DNA of 64,000 bases from Monosporascus cannonballus (Eukaryota; Ascomycota; Sordariomycetes; Xylariales), in the NCBI GenBank assembly GCA_004154925.1, contig QJNS01000020.1, positions 62,001-126,000 on the forward strand. The letters run 5' to 3'. This document shows, piece by piece, positions 14,576-26,750 of this stretch. Numbering within the stretch: the stretch's first letter is position 1; each line of letters begins with the position of its first letter. The position numbers were made by a program, and so were the translations under genes. The notes beneath the pieces are model-generated. The model saw only the letters and a program-made list of their open reading frames with translations, ran no database searches and was not told where the DNA came from.

Positions 14576-17500
14576 AAGTATTCGATTTTCCAAGCTGAAC
14601 CGGAAATAATAAAAACGATAAATAATAGTATCGCTATTTTCGATTCTTAACCCGAGAAAATAATATCCGCCAGCTAGCCGTTACAAAAAGCTGGCTGAAA
14701 CAAACAGCTGGCCTGAAAAAAAGTAATATTCGCAAGAAAACACTTTTTTTAATACGAATAATATAATTATTAAACGAAAGAAAAGCTAATTTAATATATA
14801 ATAAGAAGATAATGCCAAAAACCTATTATAAATTTCTATGTTTAATTAGCATTTATTATAAACGTTAACGAAAGAAAAATTATTAAGAAAAAATACGTTG
14901 ACTTATAAACGAAATTTGGAACAACAATTAGTATAATACATAATAAGATACGGTTGAAACTATTAAAAACCAATTTATCTAATAGGGAAAGAAAGTTATA
15001 AGAGAACCAAAAATAATTAATATAATTCGAAAGAACAATACGCCGATAATAACGACAGATATAACAGCTTAATACGTTATATACAAAAACATGAACAAAG
15101 TTCGATGAACTCGAATAAAAATTAAAAAGAAAGGTTATTTATAAAAAAGCTGCAAAATAACGAAAGGTAAAGAAATTAAGAAAGATTCCTAAAAAGTGCT
15201 GTAAGCGTAACAATAAAAGCCGTTAATAAGCTTATTATTTTGAATATACGAATTAGAACTTATTAGTATACAGTAATAATGGATTACGGAGCTCTCGGCG
15301 AAAAATACATTATATTAAACGTAATTAATAAGTTTAAATTGCTAGAAAGATAAAAGTTAAAACCTTATATAATTAAAAATGCCGAAGATTAAAAATTCCT
15401 TTACGATAACGAGAAGTAATACGTGAAATTAATTATTTGGAAAGTTTTAATTAAGGACGACACTAGATAATTAATTTAGACATTATTTTATTTAAGAATT
15501 GCGATATGATTTTAAGATTACTATGGATACGTTAATACGGAGTTTTAATTAATAGAAGGACTGGTTAGGTGAAATTTAACTTATATCTCGTTAATCGACA
15601 AAAAAACAGAGATCTTAATATTCGATCGAAAATAATAACAAAAATAGCATAAGAATACGATAAACATTGTATCACTTAAAAAAATAAAACATTAAAAAAG
15701 AATACGTACTAAGAAAAATACAATATATCGTTATTACTATTAGAACGAAATTAAGACAACTAAAACCCGATTTAAAATAATAGCTTTAAAAATTAAAGTA
15801 TTTAATTAATATGTTATTAGAGTACTGCCGATATAAGTAATGCTTTAGAACAAAGCTTGATATAAAGTTATTAGAATATACCGAATAAAATTATAAAATA
15901 ATCCTTAAAAAGATTTTCGACGAAGTTTTACCTTATTTACAACTTTAATAGAAACGAATTACGCGTTTTCAGAAAATACTTAAAAAATAGGTTATAAAAG
16001 AAATAAATTCGACCTTCGAAGTTATTAACGGAATACCTAACATTTTTCATAACAAAAAAACCGAAGAATACGATTTATAGTTAATTATCGATAATTAAAT
16101 GAAATTATTAATCAGAATCAAATATTATTATTTTTGATTACAAAAGTAAAAAACCGATTTTACGAAACCAAATATTTTATAGTATTCGATCTTAGAAATG
16201 GAATTAACTTTATTAGGATTAAAAAAGAACACAAATAGAAAATAGTTTTTAAAACGAAATATGGATTACTTAAGTATTTAGTTATATTAATAGGACTTAC
16301 GAATGTACCAGCAATTTTTCAACAAATGGTTAACTACATATTACGAAAATACCTCGATATTTTCGCCCTTTGCTATCTCGACGACATTCTTATTTTCTTA
16401 GAAACGGAAAAAGCACATGTAGAATACGTTTACTAAATTTTTCAAGCTTTACAGAACGTAAGGCTATTTATTAACGTAAAAAAAGGTTAGTTCTACGTAT
16501 ATGAAATGGAATATCTAGGATATATTATTATCTTAGAATATATTAGGATAAATCCAAAGTAAATCGCCGTAATTATAAAATAGGAGACGTTAATTACGGT
16601 TAAGTAGGTACAAATATTCCTTGGATTCGTTAATTATTATAGAAAGTTTATTTGAAATTTCAGTAGGATAATTATGTCTCTATTTAATTTTACGAAAAAA
16701 GAAAACAAATTTAAATTAATGTTTAAAATGCAAAAGTGTTTTAAAAGATAAAGAATGCAATTATTAACGAATTAATATTAATTATATATAGTTTAGTACG
16801 CTTCGTTAAACTAAAAACCGATATTTTTAATTACTCGTTAAATATAGTAATCGGATAACGTAATAATTAAGGCAAATTGCATCTTATTATATTCTTTTAT
16901 ATAAGCTAAAAAGAATCGAGCTTAATTATGGTATTCTAGATAAAAAATTTATAATTATTATTATAGTATTTCGAGAATTCAAACACTTTCAAAAGGGAAA
17001 TTTGTACTAGGTTAAAGTTTATACGGAATATTAAAACTTTACCCGTTTTATTACGACCAGAGAACTTATAGGACGATAATTTCGTTACGCGGAAAAATTG
17101 GCGAATTTTGATTTCGTTATTATTTACAAAAAAGGATTCAGAAAACGATAAAACCTATATTTTAAATAAACGGCCGAATTTCTAAAAAGAAATTGGTTAA
17201 AATTAGTTTTATAATTTTTAATAGATTTATAAAAGAATATTTACGTCCGCGACAGATTGCCATAATTCGGGCAGTACCTTTTGATATATATTAAAAAATT
17301 TAGTAATATAACAACGATCTTTTAAAAGACTAAAAACGGACAAAATACGAATGCTAGCAAAATATCAAAAAGACTTGCTACGAAAAATATATGCATACCA
17401 GCTATATAGATACTCAGGGATCCATAAAACCTTAGAACGACGTTAACGTACATATTCCTTTCTTAAAATGAAAATAACGGTTTAAAAGGTACGATAATAA

Positions 17501-18700
17501 TACGACCTTTATAACAAGGCTAAAGTACGACGACATAAATCTTACGGAAAATTACAGCTACTACTAATCGCAAAACGACCACAAGACCTATTTATATTCA
17601 ACTTTATTACCAAATTCCCTATATCAACGGATTTCGTTGCAGAAATATATTACGATAGCATTTTCGTAATGGTCAACCGATTTATAAAATTCTCTTATTT
17701 TTTACTATATTATAAATATACAGATGCCAAACAAACAGCCTACTTTTTTTAGACATATTTTCAGCATATACAGATTACTAATAAATATTATTTCAGATAA
17801 AGGATCTATATTTGTATCTAAGTTTTAGCAAGGCTTAATAATACAAATTAGCTTAAATTACAAACTATTTAATATTTTTAAAGGTTAAAAAATAAATAAA
17901 TAAAACGAACGAATTAAACTTTAGAGATTTACTTACAATATTACATTAATTACGAACAAAATAACTAGGTTAAAAGGTTACCTATTACTTAACTAAATCA
18001 TAATACCAGTTATTACGAAAATATCAAAATAACTTTAGCATACGTAAATTTTGATTTTATATCAAAGGTTAATAATAAATATGCAATAACGGTTTAATTA
18101 ATATCAAAAATATTCTTATATCAAAATAACTAAAACAGTTATATTAAGAAATAAAAACAAAATTAGAATTCGTACAAACTTAATAAGCAATTATTATGAC
18201 GAAAAACGGTTAAAAGTCAATTTTCGAAAAAGAAGAAATAATTTATTTCGCCATATAAAACATTTAAAAGAAAAAACCGAATAAAATTTTGATTTCAAAT
18301 ATATCGGCCTATATAAAATCGCCAAGAAAGTTTCACAAAAATAAATACCAATTAGAATTCCTATTAAAGGTCCAATTTTATGCAATTCTTCATATTTTCT
18401 TATTCGAATTAATAACAGGTAAAATTAAAATATATACGATATAAAAAAAGGTGGAAATAAAAAACGATACGATATACAAAGTAAAAAGAAATATTTGATA
18501 AACGAAAAACAAAGGACTGATCTAATACCTAATTAAGTGAAAAAAGCACCCGGACTTTCAAAACACCTAGGAACCAGCCAAAAATCTTATAAATACTTAA
18601 CGTTTGTTAAAGAATTTTTATCAGCAATAACGAAACCACTCGAAATAATAGCATTCCAGTTTATAAAATCTAAGGAAGAAAACCTTTGGTTGATCGTATT
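14576..18700 (+). pseudogene. Pol (RT, integrase, chromodomain tail) remnant of gypsy element A
   Basis: Plus-strand reading shows the gypsy RT block GLTNVPAIFQQMVNYILRKY followed by FALCYLDDILIF; the catalytic YLDD codons lie at about 16,371-16,388. Integrase follows: GIHKTLERR near 17,417-17,445 (zinc-binding region), FVMVNRFIKFS at about 17,670-17,695 and IISDKGSIFVSKFQQGL at about 17,790-17,835. A chromodomain-like tail (YLI-W-K and a Pro-Asp-rich segment) occurs at 18,420-18,600, marking it as a chromovirus, a group whose chromodomain directs insertion to heterochromatin. Stops occur throughout. The first part (14,576-15,900) probably held protease but shows no clear motif. Confidence 0.82.
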
Positions 18701-18714
18701 CCAATTAATAACAT

Positions 18715-19033
18715 TTATCTTATCCGAAGTTTATACCTTAATTATAAACTTTAATTCCAAATGGGCAAAATCGTTAAATTTATTCAATAATTAAAGAACC
18801 CAGTTAATAAATTTGGCACCTTTAGATTAATACTGTTTACATTATCGCCGTATAAGAGAAAATCGCGCCAAAAATTCGGCTAAGGCCTTTTCCGCTGTTA
18901 ATTCCTTTTTCTTTAATCGACGAGCCTCGACGACATAATAATTAATTATCGATATAGAAATTCTACTTCCATTACAAAAACGCCTTTTCCGTACGAATTT
19001 TTTGCAACGTAATATCCCTTGATTATTTAACAA
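18715..19033 (-). pseudogene. Antisense ORF in 3' end of element A (fungal repeat-associated family)
   Basis: On the strand opposite to pol, 18,842-19,033 is open for 63 codons and ends in a Lys/Arg/Glu-rich helix-like segment (RRLKKKELTAEKALAE, then LIRR). After a stop that a C-to-T change would create from Gln, homology continues as SKGAKFIN-VL-LLNKFNDF down to about 18,720. The same peptide pattern occurs antisense in element C (26,442 onward) and, more divergent, element D (43,210 onward). From general knowledge, predicted fungal proteins of the type LRRQK-FLR-RG-EM-RRGL-SLDEL are frequent near gypsy elements; I know of no established function. Whether this was an element gene or an unrelated passenger is not decided. 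Confidence 0.55.
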
Positions 19034-19226
19034 TTAAAGAATCCGAAAAAATAAAAAAATAAAGAATAACGATAAAACCTTTATGCTTAATTAAGTTAGC
19101 TAGAGTAATTCACTAAATAATTTTATGAGAACGAAACTTAAAAATACGGGAAGATATAATAAAAAAATAAAATACTTACTGAAGAAAATAAATCTTAAAG
19201 GTAAAATTTTGAGAAAGGGGAAATCG

Positions 19227-19631
19227 TATTACGACTTAACGAATTATGGCCTTTAGAAACGGTTCTCGACAAAGATAAGCCAAAAAAGATAACGAGTTAA
19301 GTTACGTAATAGATTATTAATTCATTAGTAGTAAGTTAGTAAGCCGGATTACCAACTTATTAATGGTAAGCTAGTAAGCCGGATTATTAACGTACTAATA
19401 ATTAACTAGTAAACCGATACAAAATATATACGCTTATTATTTCTATAATTTAAATAATTTAATGTGCAATTAATTATTAATATTAATCGTTTGCAATATA
19501 ACTTCGGCACCTTTAATATTACGAAATGCAATACGTTATTATATTTATTGCTTAAAATTCTATAATATTTCTACTAATATAAACCCGTACGACTTAAGTT
19601 TAATAGTTGGTTAAACCGCCTGGCCGTTATA
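19227..19631 (+). repeat. 3' LTR of gypsy element A
   Basis: About 405 bp, starts TATTACGACTTAACG and ends GGCCGTTATA. Direct repeat of 5,453-5,859, followed by the ATTAA duplication. Confidence 0.88.
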
Positions 19632-19636
19632 ATTAA

Positions 19637-21416
19637 CTATTTAAATTTCATTAATAATTATTTAACACCAATAATATAAAACGTCTTATAAAATGTCTAG
19701 AAAAATATAGCTATCTAAGCTAAAAACCGAAACAGGAAACTTAATTTTAAAAAGTTATATTTTATTTATAACATCTCCGAATTTACTTTACAATCTAAAT
19801 ATTGCAATTAACGCACTCGAACCGATATTTTTCTTGATTTACGAAAATTAACGACAATCGAAAAATAGTCGATTATTGAACCGATTCTTGATTTAAATAC
19901 GCGAAGGTTTCTTGTCCTGTTTCAATACGTTAAAGATATGGCGAATTTATTATTCGCCTAGCTTATTACGATACATATCGAAGTTAACTGGACGTTGAAA
20001 TTTATTAAACGGCAAGAAAAACTTAAAACGCGTTTAAATCGAAAAATCGATTATTAACGAGTACTATGCGAAAATCTAAAGGTATTTTGCAAGTAATTCG
20101 AATTTATTCAAAATAAAATTACGAAATACGGCATCGTAAAAAAGGATATTTATAATTTCGACGAAACGGGATTTTTGATAAGATTTTCTATAGCAATAAG
20201 TATAATAATCATCAATATTAAAAAAAGGTAAAAAATTAAAATAAAGGCAATAAAAGATTAAAAAAGAGGTTATGGTTATATAATTTGTTAATTCGTACGA
20301 TTTAACTTAATTTATATTTATTATCGTAACGAGAAAAGTTTGTCTTAATTTCTAGTATCAAAAAGTCTATTGTTACTCGGTCAAAAAATCGGTTTAAGTA
20401 ATAATAACTAGATAACGAACGAATTAGACTTAAATTAAGTCCAACACTTCGATAAATATATTCGAACGCGTACGAAAAAGCTAAAACGTTTTTTCAACAG
20501 TTACGAAAATTACCCTTCGATAAAATTCGAAAAATATTACGCGAATAACGGCATTATTACGTTTAGTCTATATGCTTATTTTTCTTATCAGCTTTAACTT
20601 TTCGATTTATTTTGTTCTTTTGTTTTAAAGCATATTTATTCGTTTTGTATCGAAAGTTTAATACGACGCTATTATACTTACATCGCGAAAAAGGATTTTC
20701 TCGCCGATTTTTACAACGCGTTTAAAGTTGCTATACCGTCCGACAATATCAAGTCTGGATTAGTAAAAATTGAATTTATTTTATTCGATCAAAATAATAT
20801 CTTTTCCGATTTGAAAACTTTTCTAATTATGCTTATATTGACCGTTTTGCCGTTTATCTTTATAAATTTTGTTATTTTCTCATTTGCGAAAAACTCTAGA
20901 AAAATTATTAAAACAACTTGATAAAAACGGTATTTACAAAGAAAAATTAAATATTATTGGAGTAGGACGCCAACAAAAATAATTAAATCAGTTAATCTTT
21001 TATTAAAAAGTAACTTAATACTTTTATATAAAGTTGCTTTTTTGGGAAAAAAAAACGAGTACATATGCAAAACGAACTATATCTTTAGCAAACGTCGGAA
21101 AATTAAAAATAAACGTCTTTAAAAAAGAAAAACACTTACTATACAAAAAGGATAAGCTTGTCTAGTCGAAAAAAAGGTGGTAATGAAAAAATGCACCTAA
21201 TAACGGCTGAAAGTAATCGTTACAAAAAGGTTAAAACGAAAAAACGAAAATATAACGTCTGCGACAAGCTCGGACATAATGCGCGTACTAATAAAAAAGT
21301 TATAAATACGTTTAGCGAAAACAAATCCGATTATTTTTTGTTGATTTGATATGTTATAGTTAATTAAATTAAGTTTATTATCGCGACGTACTAAAAATCG
21401 GCTCGCGAAGTGGTTT
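19637..21416 (+). pseudogene. Pogo/Fot1-type DDE transposase of element F, decayed
   Basis: Plus-strand reading gives a recognisable transposase. A Tc5/CENP-B-type helix-turn-helix region lies at about 19,840-20,095 (SIIEPILDL, VKDMANLLFA and FIKRQEKLKTR blocks). The first catalytic-Asp motif YNFDETGF is at about 20,150-20,173. A LDLN-VQHFDKY-RTRTK block lies at 20,409-20,475, and YNAFKVAIPSDNIKSGL is near 20,711-20,760. The C-terminal zinc knuckle is at 21,251-21,295 (YNVCDKLGHNART, where the first and last Cys have been lost), typical of fungal pogo/Fot1 transposases. A 63-codon open stretch (21,158-21,349) covers that tail. Frameshifts and TAA stops rule out function. The catalytic centre would cut and paste the element at TA sites. 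Confidence 0.85.
21385..21416 (+). repeat. Inner half of the right terminal inverted repeat of F
   Basis: GACGTACTA plus a GC-rich block up to GGTTT. The outer half lies 12 kb away at 33,525-33,550 because element E inserted here. Its first 9 bases are the exact reverse complement of TAGTACGTC at 33,541-33,549, so the terminal repeat can fold back on itself. Confidence 0.7.
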
Positions 21417-21579
21417 TGTCGGCTAGCAGGAGGTGCTCTAGCACCCTATATATGGAAGATTCCCTCTAATCGGAACATATATGTTCCGAGACTAAATCAC
21501 CTTAAAGTACAGTACGCGTTCTAAAGCACCTGCAACTAATTAATAATACACATATAACTAATGTCCCTTATATCTGACA
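21417..21579 (+). repeat. 5' LTR of copia element E
   Basis: 163 bp with TG...CA-type ends, almost free of RIP in contrast to the interior. Differs from the 3' LTR mainly by C/T and G/A changes. Contains the palindrome GGAACATATATGTTCC at 21,472-21,487. Confidence 0.92.
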
Positions 21580-24500
21580 ATTAAAAGTCTTATTCGTTTA
21601 ATTAAGGCATATATCAATTGATCAGCTGCTGCTAAAAGGATATAAGATATATATCAGTTATAACTATCGAAATACGCTAATAATAATAATAATAACCGTA
21701 CCGTTAACGTCCTCCGTTATTTACAAAGGACCTAAGAATTAAGATCGCTTTAAAGGCGAATTCCAATTTAAAGTATATGCGTTCGATATTTGGGATAATA
21801 TTGATCCTAATTAAAACTTTTAATAACTTATTAAACTTATAAAACCTAATATGGCCTTTTATCCAAAAAATTAAATCCGCTATACGATACGAATTAATAC
21901 CCTAAGCGGTTTTTCGTCCACGTTTATATTTTCTAGAAAGATTACCGAAAACATCGATTATACCAGTTACCTAACGAATACCGTTGAAATAACGACCGAA
22001 AGCAAATAAATTTATAATCAGGATTTTACGGCGAATACTTATAAAGATCGGAAGGACGATATCTTTCGCAAACACATTAATAACTTTACGAAATAAATCT
22101 TAAAGTCGGTATTTCCAGCGATTAAAAAAATTAAGTTTTTTTTTAGAAAAAAACTTACGAAAATAATAAGAAATTATAATTTTAAAATAGTAATATAATA
22201 TTTTAAAAACGAAAACGATAATTATATAAGTTAACGATTTATACATAATATTAACCCCTATAATTAAAATATAAATTATTATGTTCCAGATAATAAAAAA
22301 GACCGAGATCGATAACGGTACGATTAATTTTCAAAAAATAATAATTAATTTTTTAGATTATTAGGTTATAGCTTATCTTATATTTATATTATAAAATATT
22401 AAAATAACGTTTTTAGTGTTTTACGGAATATTTGTAAACTGTTTCAATTAGAATAATTTTAATTAAAAAAATCGTAAGAATATTAACTTTTAATCGTAAG
22501 AAAAAATCTCAAACCATAAGCCGAAACGAAATAACCGTAAAGGTTTTTATACGGACCGAAACGGTAATAAGCAAAAACGTTAAAAATTAAATATATAAAG
22601 TACCCGTTATAAAACGTACTTAATTAATTACTATATATTATCCAATTATAATTATATATTCTTTAAAAAACTCTGAAAAAGTTTCCGTTTTAACGATAAA
22701 GTAATAATATATATCTAAGCACGAATTTCTGCCGATCAGTTTTTAAAGAAAAAAATCGACCGCTTATCGAAAACTATAGAAAAATTAATTATATAAAAAA
22801 TAAATTAATTCCTAAACAAAGAACGATAAATACTGGTATATTTCTTAATTATTAATTCATACAACGTTATAAGTACCTTATTTTACGCTATAAAGAATTT
22901 AACGATTTTGGATTTAAGATTTATAATATATATCTTTAACCTAATTTATAAATTCCTGAATTTTAAATTTACCGTATAAGATAACGAGATATACGTAAAT
23001 AATAATTTTATCCTAATTAAGAGGTACGGAAAAGTTGATATAATTTTTCAAAGCCTTAACGGTACGAAAATATTATATTTGTACGACGTAGCTTATTGCG
23101 AAAGTTTCGTATATAATTTGGTATTATTCCTGTAATTCCGAAAAAAAGATATTAATAAGATAATAAAGGCATTAATAATTATATTCGAAATAAATATAAT
23201 TAGGTAATTATTACGTTTATAAATAAATTTAATTAATTTATTATCGAAAACATTAACGTAATAATGATTTATATAACTTTAATTACTTATAAATAAATCG
23301 TTAATTTAAGATTAACAAAATTATTACGGACCGGTAATAATATTATATAATTTTTAAAATTAAGTTATTTAAGCTTTAAAATAATTGTTTAATTATAATC
23401 CTATATAAAAGGAATTTATTTACAAGATTTTATAATAATCGAATATTAAATATATAATAAAGCGAAGGTTAAAAGACTAATATGCCGCGAACTAAAAAAA
23501 AAGTATTCCGATTAAAATAAAACATAATTATCGATTTTATAAATTTTAAAAAAAGTCTTAAAAATATAAATACGTTATATTTGCTATTAACAGATATTTA
23601 GATTTTATTTAGGATATTTACTTTAAAAACCGAAAACAAAATATATTAATTATAATATTTCGATATTTTTTAAGAATTTTAAAAAATTAAAATAAAGTTT
23701 TTTTATAGGTGATTAAATACGATAACAAAATCTTGAAAAATTATTAATTTCGCAATAAATTTTAATTACTTTTTTTTATATTAAATTCAAATTTTTAATA
23801 CCATATACCCAGGCTTAAAACGGAAATATAAAGTATTGAAAAAAATGTAATTAAGAAAAAAGCGATTTTAATACGAAATAACGTTAAATTATTTTTGTTT
23901 TTAATCGTATACATTTTTTAAACGCTAATATACCTGTATAACCATACCCTTAAATATATATTCTTTTAATAAAGCCTATACGAAATTTATTATATTTACT
24001 TAACGTGTAAAAACGGCGTTATAATATTTAATTGAAAACTTTAATAAACTTTTTTACAAACATATGATTTTATAACTTACCTTATAATAATTACCGCCAT
24101 AAAAAATAAAAGTTTTAAAAGCTAAATTTTAAAATATAAATTAATTATTTTGTCGGTTATTAATTTATAAATATTTACGAAATTTCGAACCTATTAATTA
24201 ATAAGGTTATTATTATTCGAAATATATAGTTTAATAAAAAAGCTATATTTTTAAATAATATTAAAAATTTAAAAAGTAACTTTTTGCATATTATAAAAAG
24301 AATTACAAGAATTATTCCGATAAATGAAAATACCTAATTAAAACGATATTTATATACATTATATACAAAAAAATAAAAGTGTAAATAAAATAATTTAATT
24401 ACAGGCTAAATAGAAAAAATAATTCCAAAAGAATATTAACATAAAATATGTACGGAATAAAAAAATAAATCTATTCGCAAAAGACTAATTATCTTTATAC

Positions 24501-25839
24501 GACCGTTATATTCGAATTATTTCCGTCCTTTAAACCCTTACCGCTATTAATATTTACTTTAAAAATTATTATAATTATTATGCCGACAGAAAAAATAAAA
24601 ATAGCTTTAAATGCCCCTTATATTATTTAACTTGGAATAACGGTAAAAAATAAAAATACCTTACGGGTTATAAACGTAAACTCCCTATATATTCCGTATT
24701 AAGAAAATTTTATCCGAAACGAATATAAAATATAAGAAATTATATTTAATATAAGATATTTAATTGTTTTTATATATACCTAGGATAACCGGCTAGTAGA
24801 ATGCGAAAATTTAAGAAAATTAATTACCCGAAATACGCGTTATTTTAATCGAAAAAATAATAGTATTTTGGCATATAAACAGGCATTTAACTTACAGAAC
24901 CGGATAAATAAGCATAATTTACCGTTATTATTACGAAACTATAAAAAACTAAATATATATTCGTTAAAGAAAATATTTCTTAAAACCGAAAAGAATTATT
25001 TATAAAATTATAAAAAGATACGATTTTAAAAGGCCGTTAATTAGTTTTTTATTAAAAAAACCCGGTTTTAAAATATATATATATATACGTTTATAAATTT
25101 AATAAATATAATTAGTTCCAAAAATATAGGGTTTATTTTATCGTACGAATCGATTAATATTTTAAAACCGTTTATAATAATATATATATAATTATTTTTG
25201 TTATATAATTATTTTAAACTTTAATTATTATTACGGTTAAATTTAATTTAAAGTTTAAATAATATAACGTTATAAACATTTTTATAAATATTAATTTATC
25301 TTACGCAATATATATAAAAACACCTTTGAAATATTTATAATATAACAAAATCTTTTAAATTATAAAATATTATATAAATTAAAAAAAACATTTTTATTAT
25401 AACAAAAAGATATTTTTATTATAACAAAAAGATTTTATTAAAATATTTAAGAAATTAGAATTTATTTCCGTTTTTTACGAACTTTATTATTTTATGTGTT
25501 AAAAATTATTTATTTATTTATTTTTTAACGTAATATTAATATAAAATATTACGAAATAAATTAAAGTTTTATCGATTAATTAATTTAATAAATACAAAAA
25601 TAGTATATCATAATAAAAATAAAGATTTATAATACTTCTTCGATATCGAAATTATTAAAAATAAATTTAATAAAAAAAATTAAATTTATTGTTATTTAAT
25701 TTTATAAATAAAATAATTGATTTAATATTTAAATATAATTAAAATAATTTTTTAAAAATATTTATACTTAATATTAAATTATTGCCAAATTTTAATTAAA
25801 CTTATTTAAATTTTATTAATAAATATTAAAAAAAATTCC
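21580..25839 (+). pseudogene. Gag-pol remnant of copia element E (5' part)
   Basis: The best recognisable stretch is 23,020-23,130, which reads across few stops as GYG/RYGKVDI...LNGTKILYLYDVAYC and a YNLV block, the conserved segment after the copia protease active site. A (TAA)n microsatellite occurs at about 21,675-21,700, just inside the 5' end. Integrase and RT must have been present between 23,500 and 25,840, but decay is so strong that I cannot place their catalytic residues. A 22-bp unit (TTTTTATTATAACAAAAAGA) is duplicated in tandem at 25,391-25,434. Confidence 0.65.
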
Positions 25840-25844
25840 ATTTT

Positions 25845-26232
25845 TGTGACAAGCTATACGGTTTAACCAATTATTAAACCTTAAGTCGACGGGTTTATGT
25901 AAGCAGATATATCGTAGGAATCTAAGCAATAAATATAGTAATATATTACGTCTCGTAATTCCAAAAATACCTTAAATAACGATATTATATTATAAACTAA
26001 AGTTATTTAAATTATGGAATTAATAAGCGTACATATTTTATTCCTATTAGTTAGATTACCATCCGTAAATTGGTAATCCGGCTTACTGGCTTATTACTAG
26101 TAAGTTAGTGATCCGCCTTACTGGCTTACCATCAATAAGTTAGTAATCCATTACGTAACCTGCCTTACCGCGCATTTATGATTGGATCATAATAAACCGT
26201 TTTTGGAAGCCGTAGCTCGTTAAGTTATAATA
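25845..26232 (-). repeat. 3' LTR of gypsy element C
   Basis: 388 bp. Contains the tandem hairpin units GGTAATCC...GGCTTACTGGCTTA at about 26,070-26,150. More decayed than its partner at 32,165-32,554. Confidence 0.88.
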
Positions 26233-26441
26233 CGATTTTTCCTTTTACAAATTTTCCCCTTAAAACTTTTTCTTTTTTTTTCGGTAAACTTTTGCATCCG
26301 TTTAACATATCTTCTGGTATATCCAAATGTTATTCCCGCAAATCCGAATAACGACTTACCCTGGCTAATTTAATTGAATTCGAAGGTTTTAACGCGATAT
26401 CTTATTTTTTCTATTTTGTTCGGCAGCTTAATTGCCAAATA

Positions 26442-26750
26442 ATGGACGGGGTTTTTCGTTATAAGGAGTGCATTCGTCGAGGACGTTCGTATAACGGAAT
26501 AGGAATTCCCGTTTCCATAATTAATCGTCATATCGCAAAATCGAAAAGATTAAAAAAGAAAAAGCTAACGGCCGAAAAATCTTTATCCGAAGTTTTTGTA
26601 CGTTTTTTTCGTATACGTCGTTAACGTTAATACCATTAATCCCAGGGTGCGAAATTTATTAATCGTATTTTTTAATCCTTAAATAATTCCAATAACCTTA
26701 CGTAATTAAAGTCAAAATCTGTGATCGAAATATAGGCCTTAAATAAGGTG
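26442..26750 (+). pseudogene. Antisense ORF in 3' end of element C (same family as 18,842-19,033)
   Basis: Open for 60 codons (26,442-26,624) on the strand opposite to pol, with C-terminal segment KRLKKKKLTAEKSLSE then RIRR, closely matching the antisense ORF of element A. Beyond the stop, in the same frame, SQGAKFINRIF-SLNNSNNL again parallels A. It occupies the same place relative to the element: about 200 bp inside the 3' LTR. The stop after RR would revert to Gln by one transition, matching the RRQ sequence expected of this protein type. Function unknown. Confidence 0.55.

Larger units (their letters stand above)
5453..19631 (+). mobile_element. Ty3/gypsy chromovirus A, RIP-decayed, containing nested element B
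   Basis: Two direct LTRs (5,453-5,859 and 19,227-19,631) bound the element, with a perfect 5-bp duplication ATTAA outside them. Without nested element B (about 7.25 kb) it is about 6.9 kb, matching related elements C (6.7 kb) and D (6.8 kb). Gag with a CCHC knuckle lies before the B insertion; RT, integrase and a chromodomain-like tail lie after it, in the order expected for a chromovirus. All reading frames carry many TAA/TAG stops from C-to-T changes, so the element is dead. It sits inside pogo element F. Confidence 0.9.
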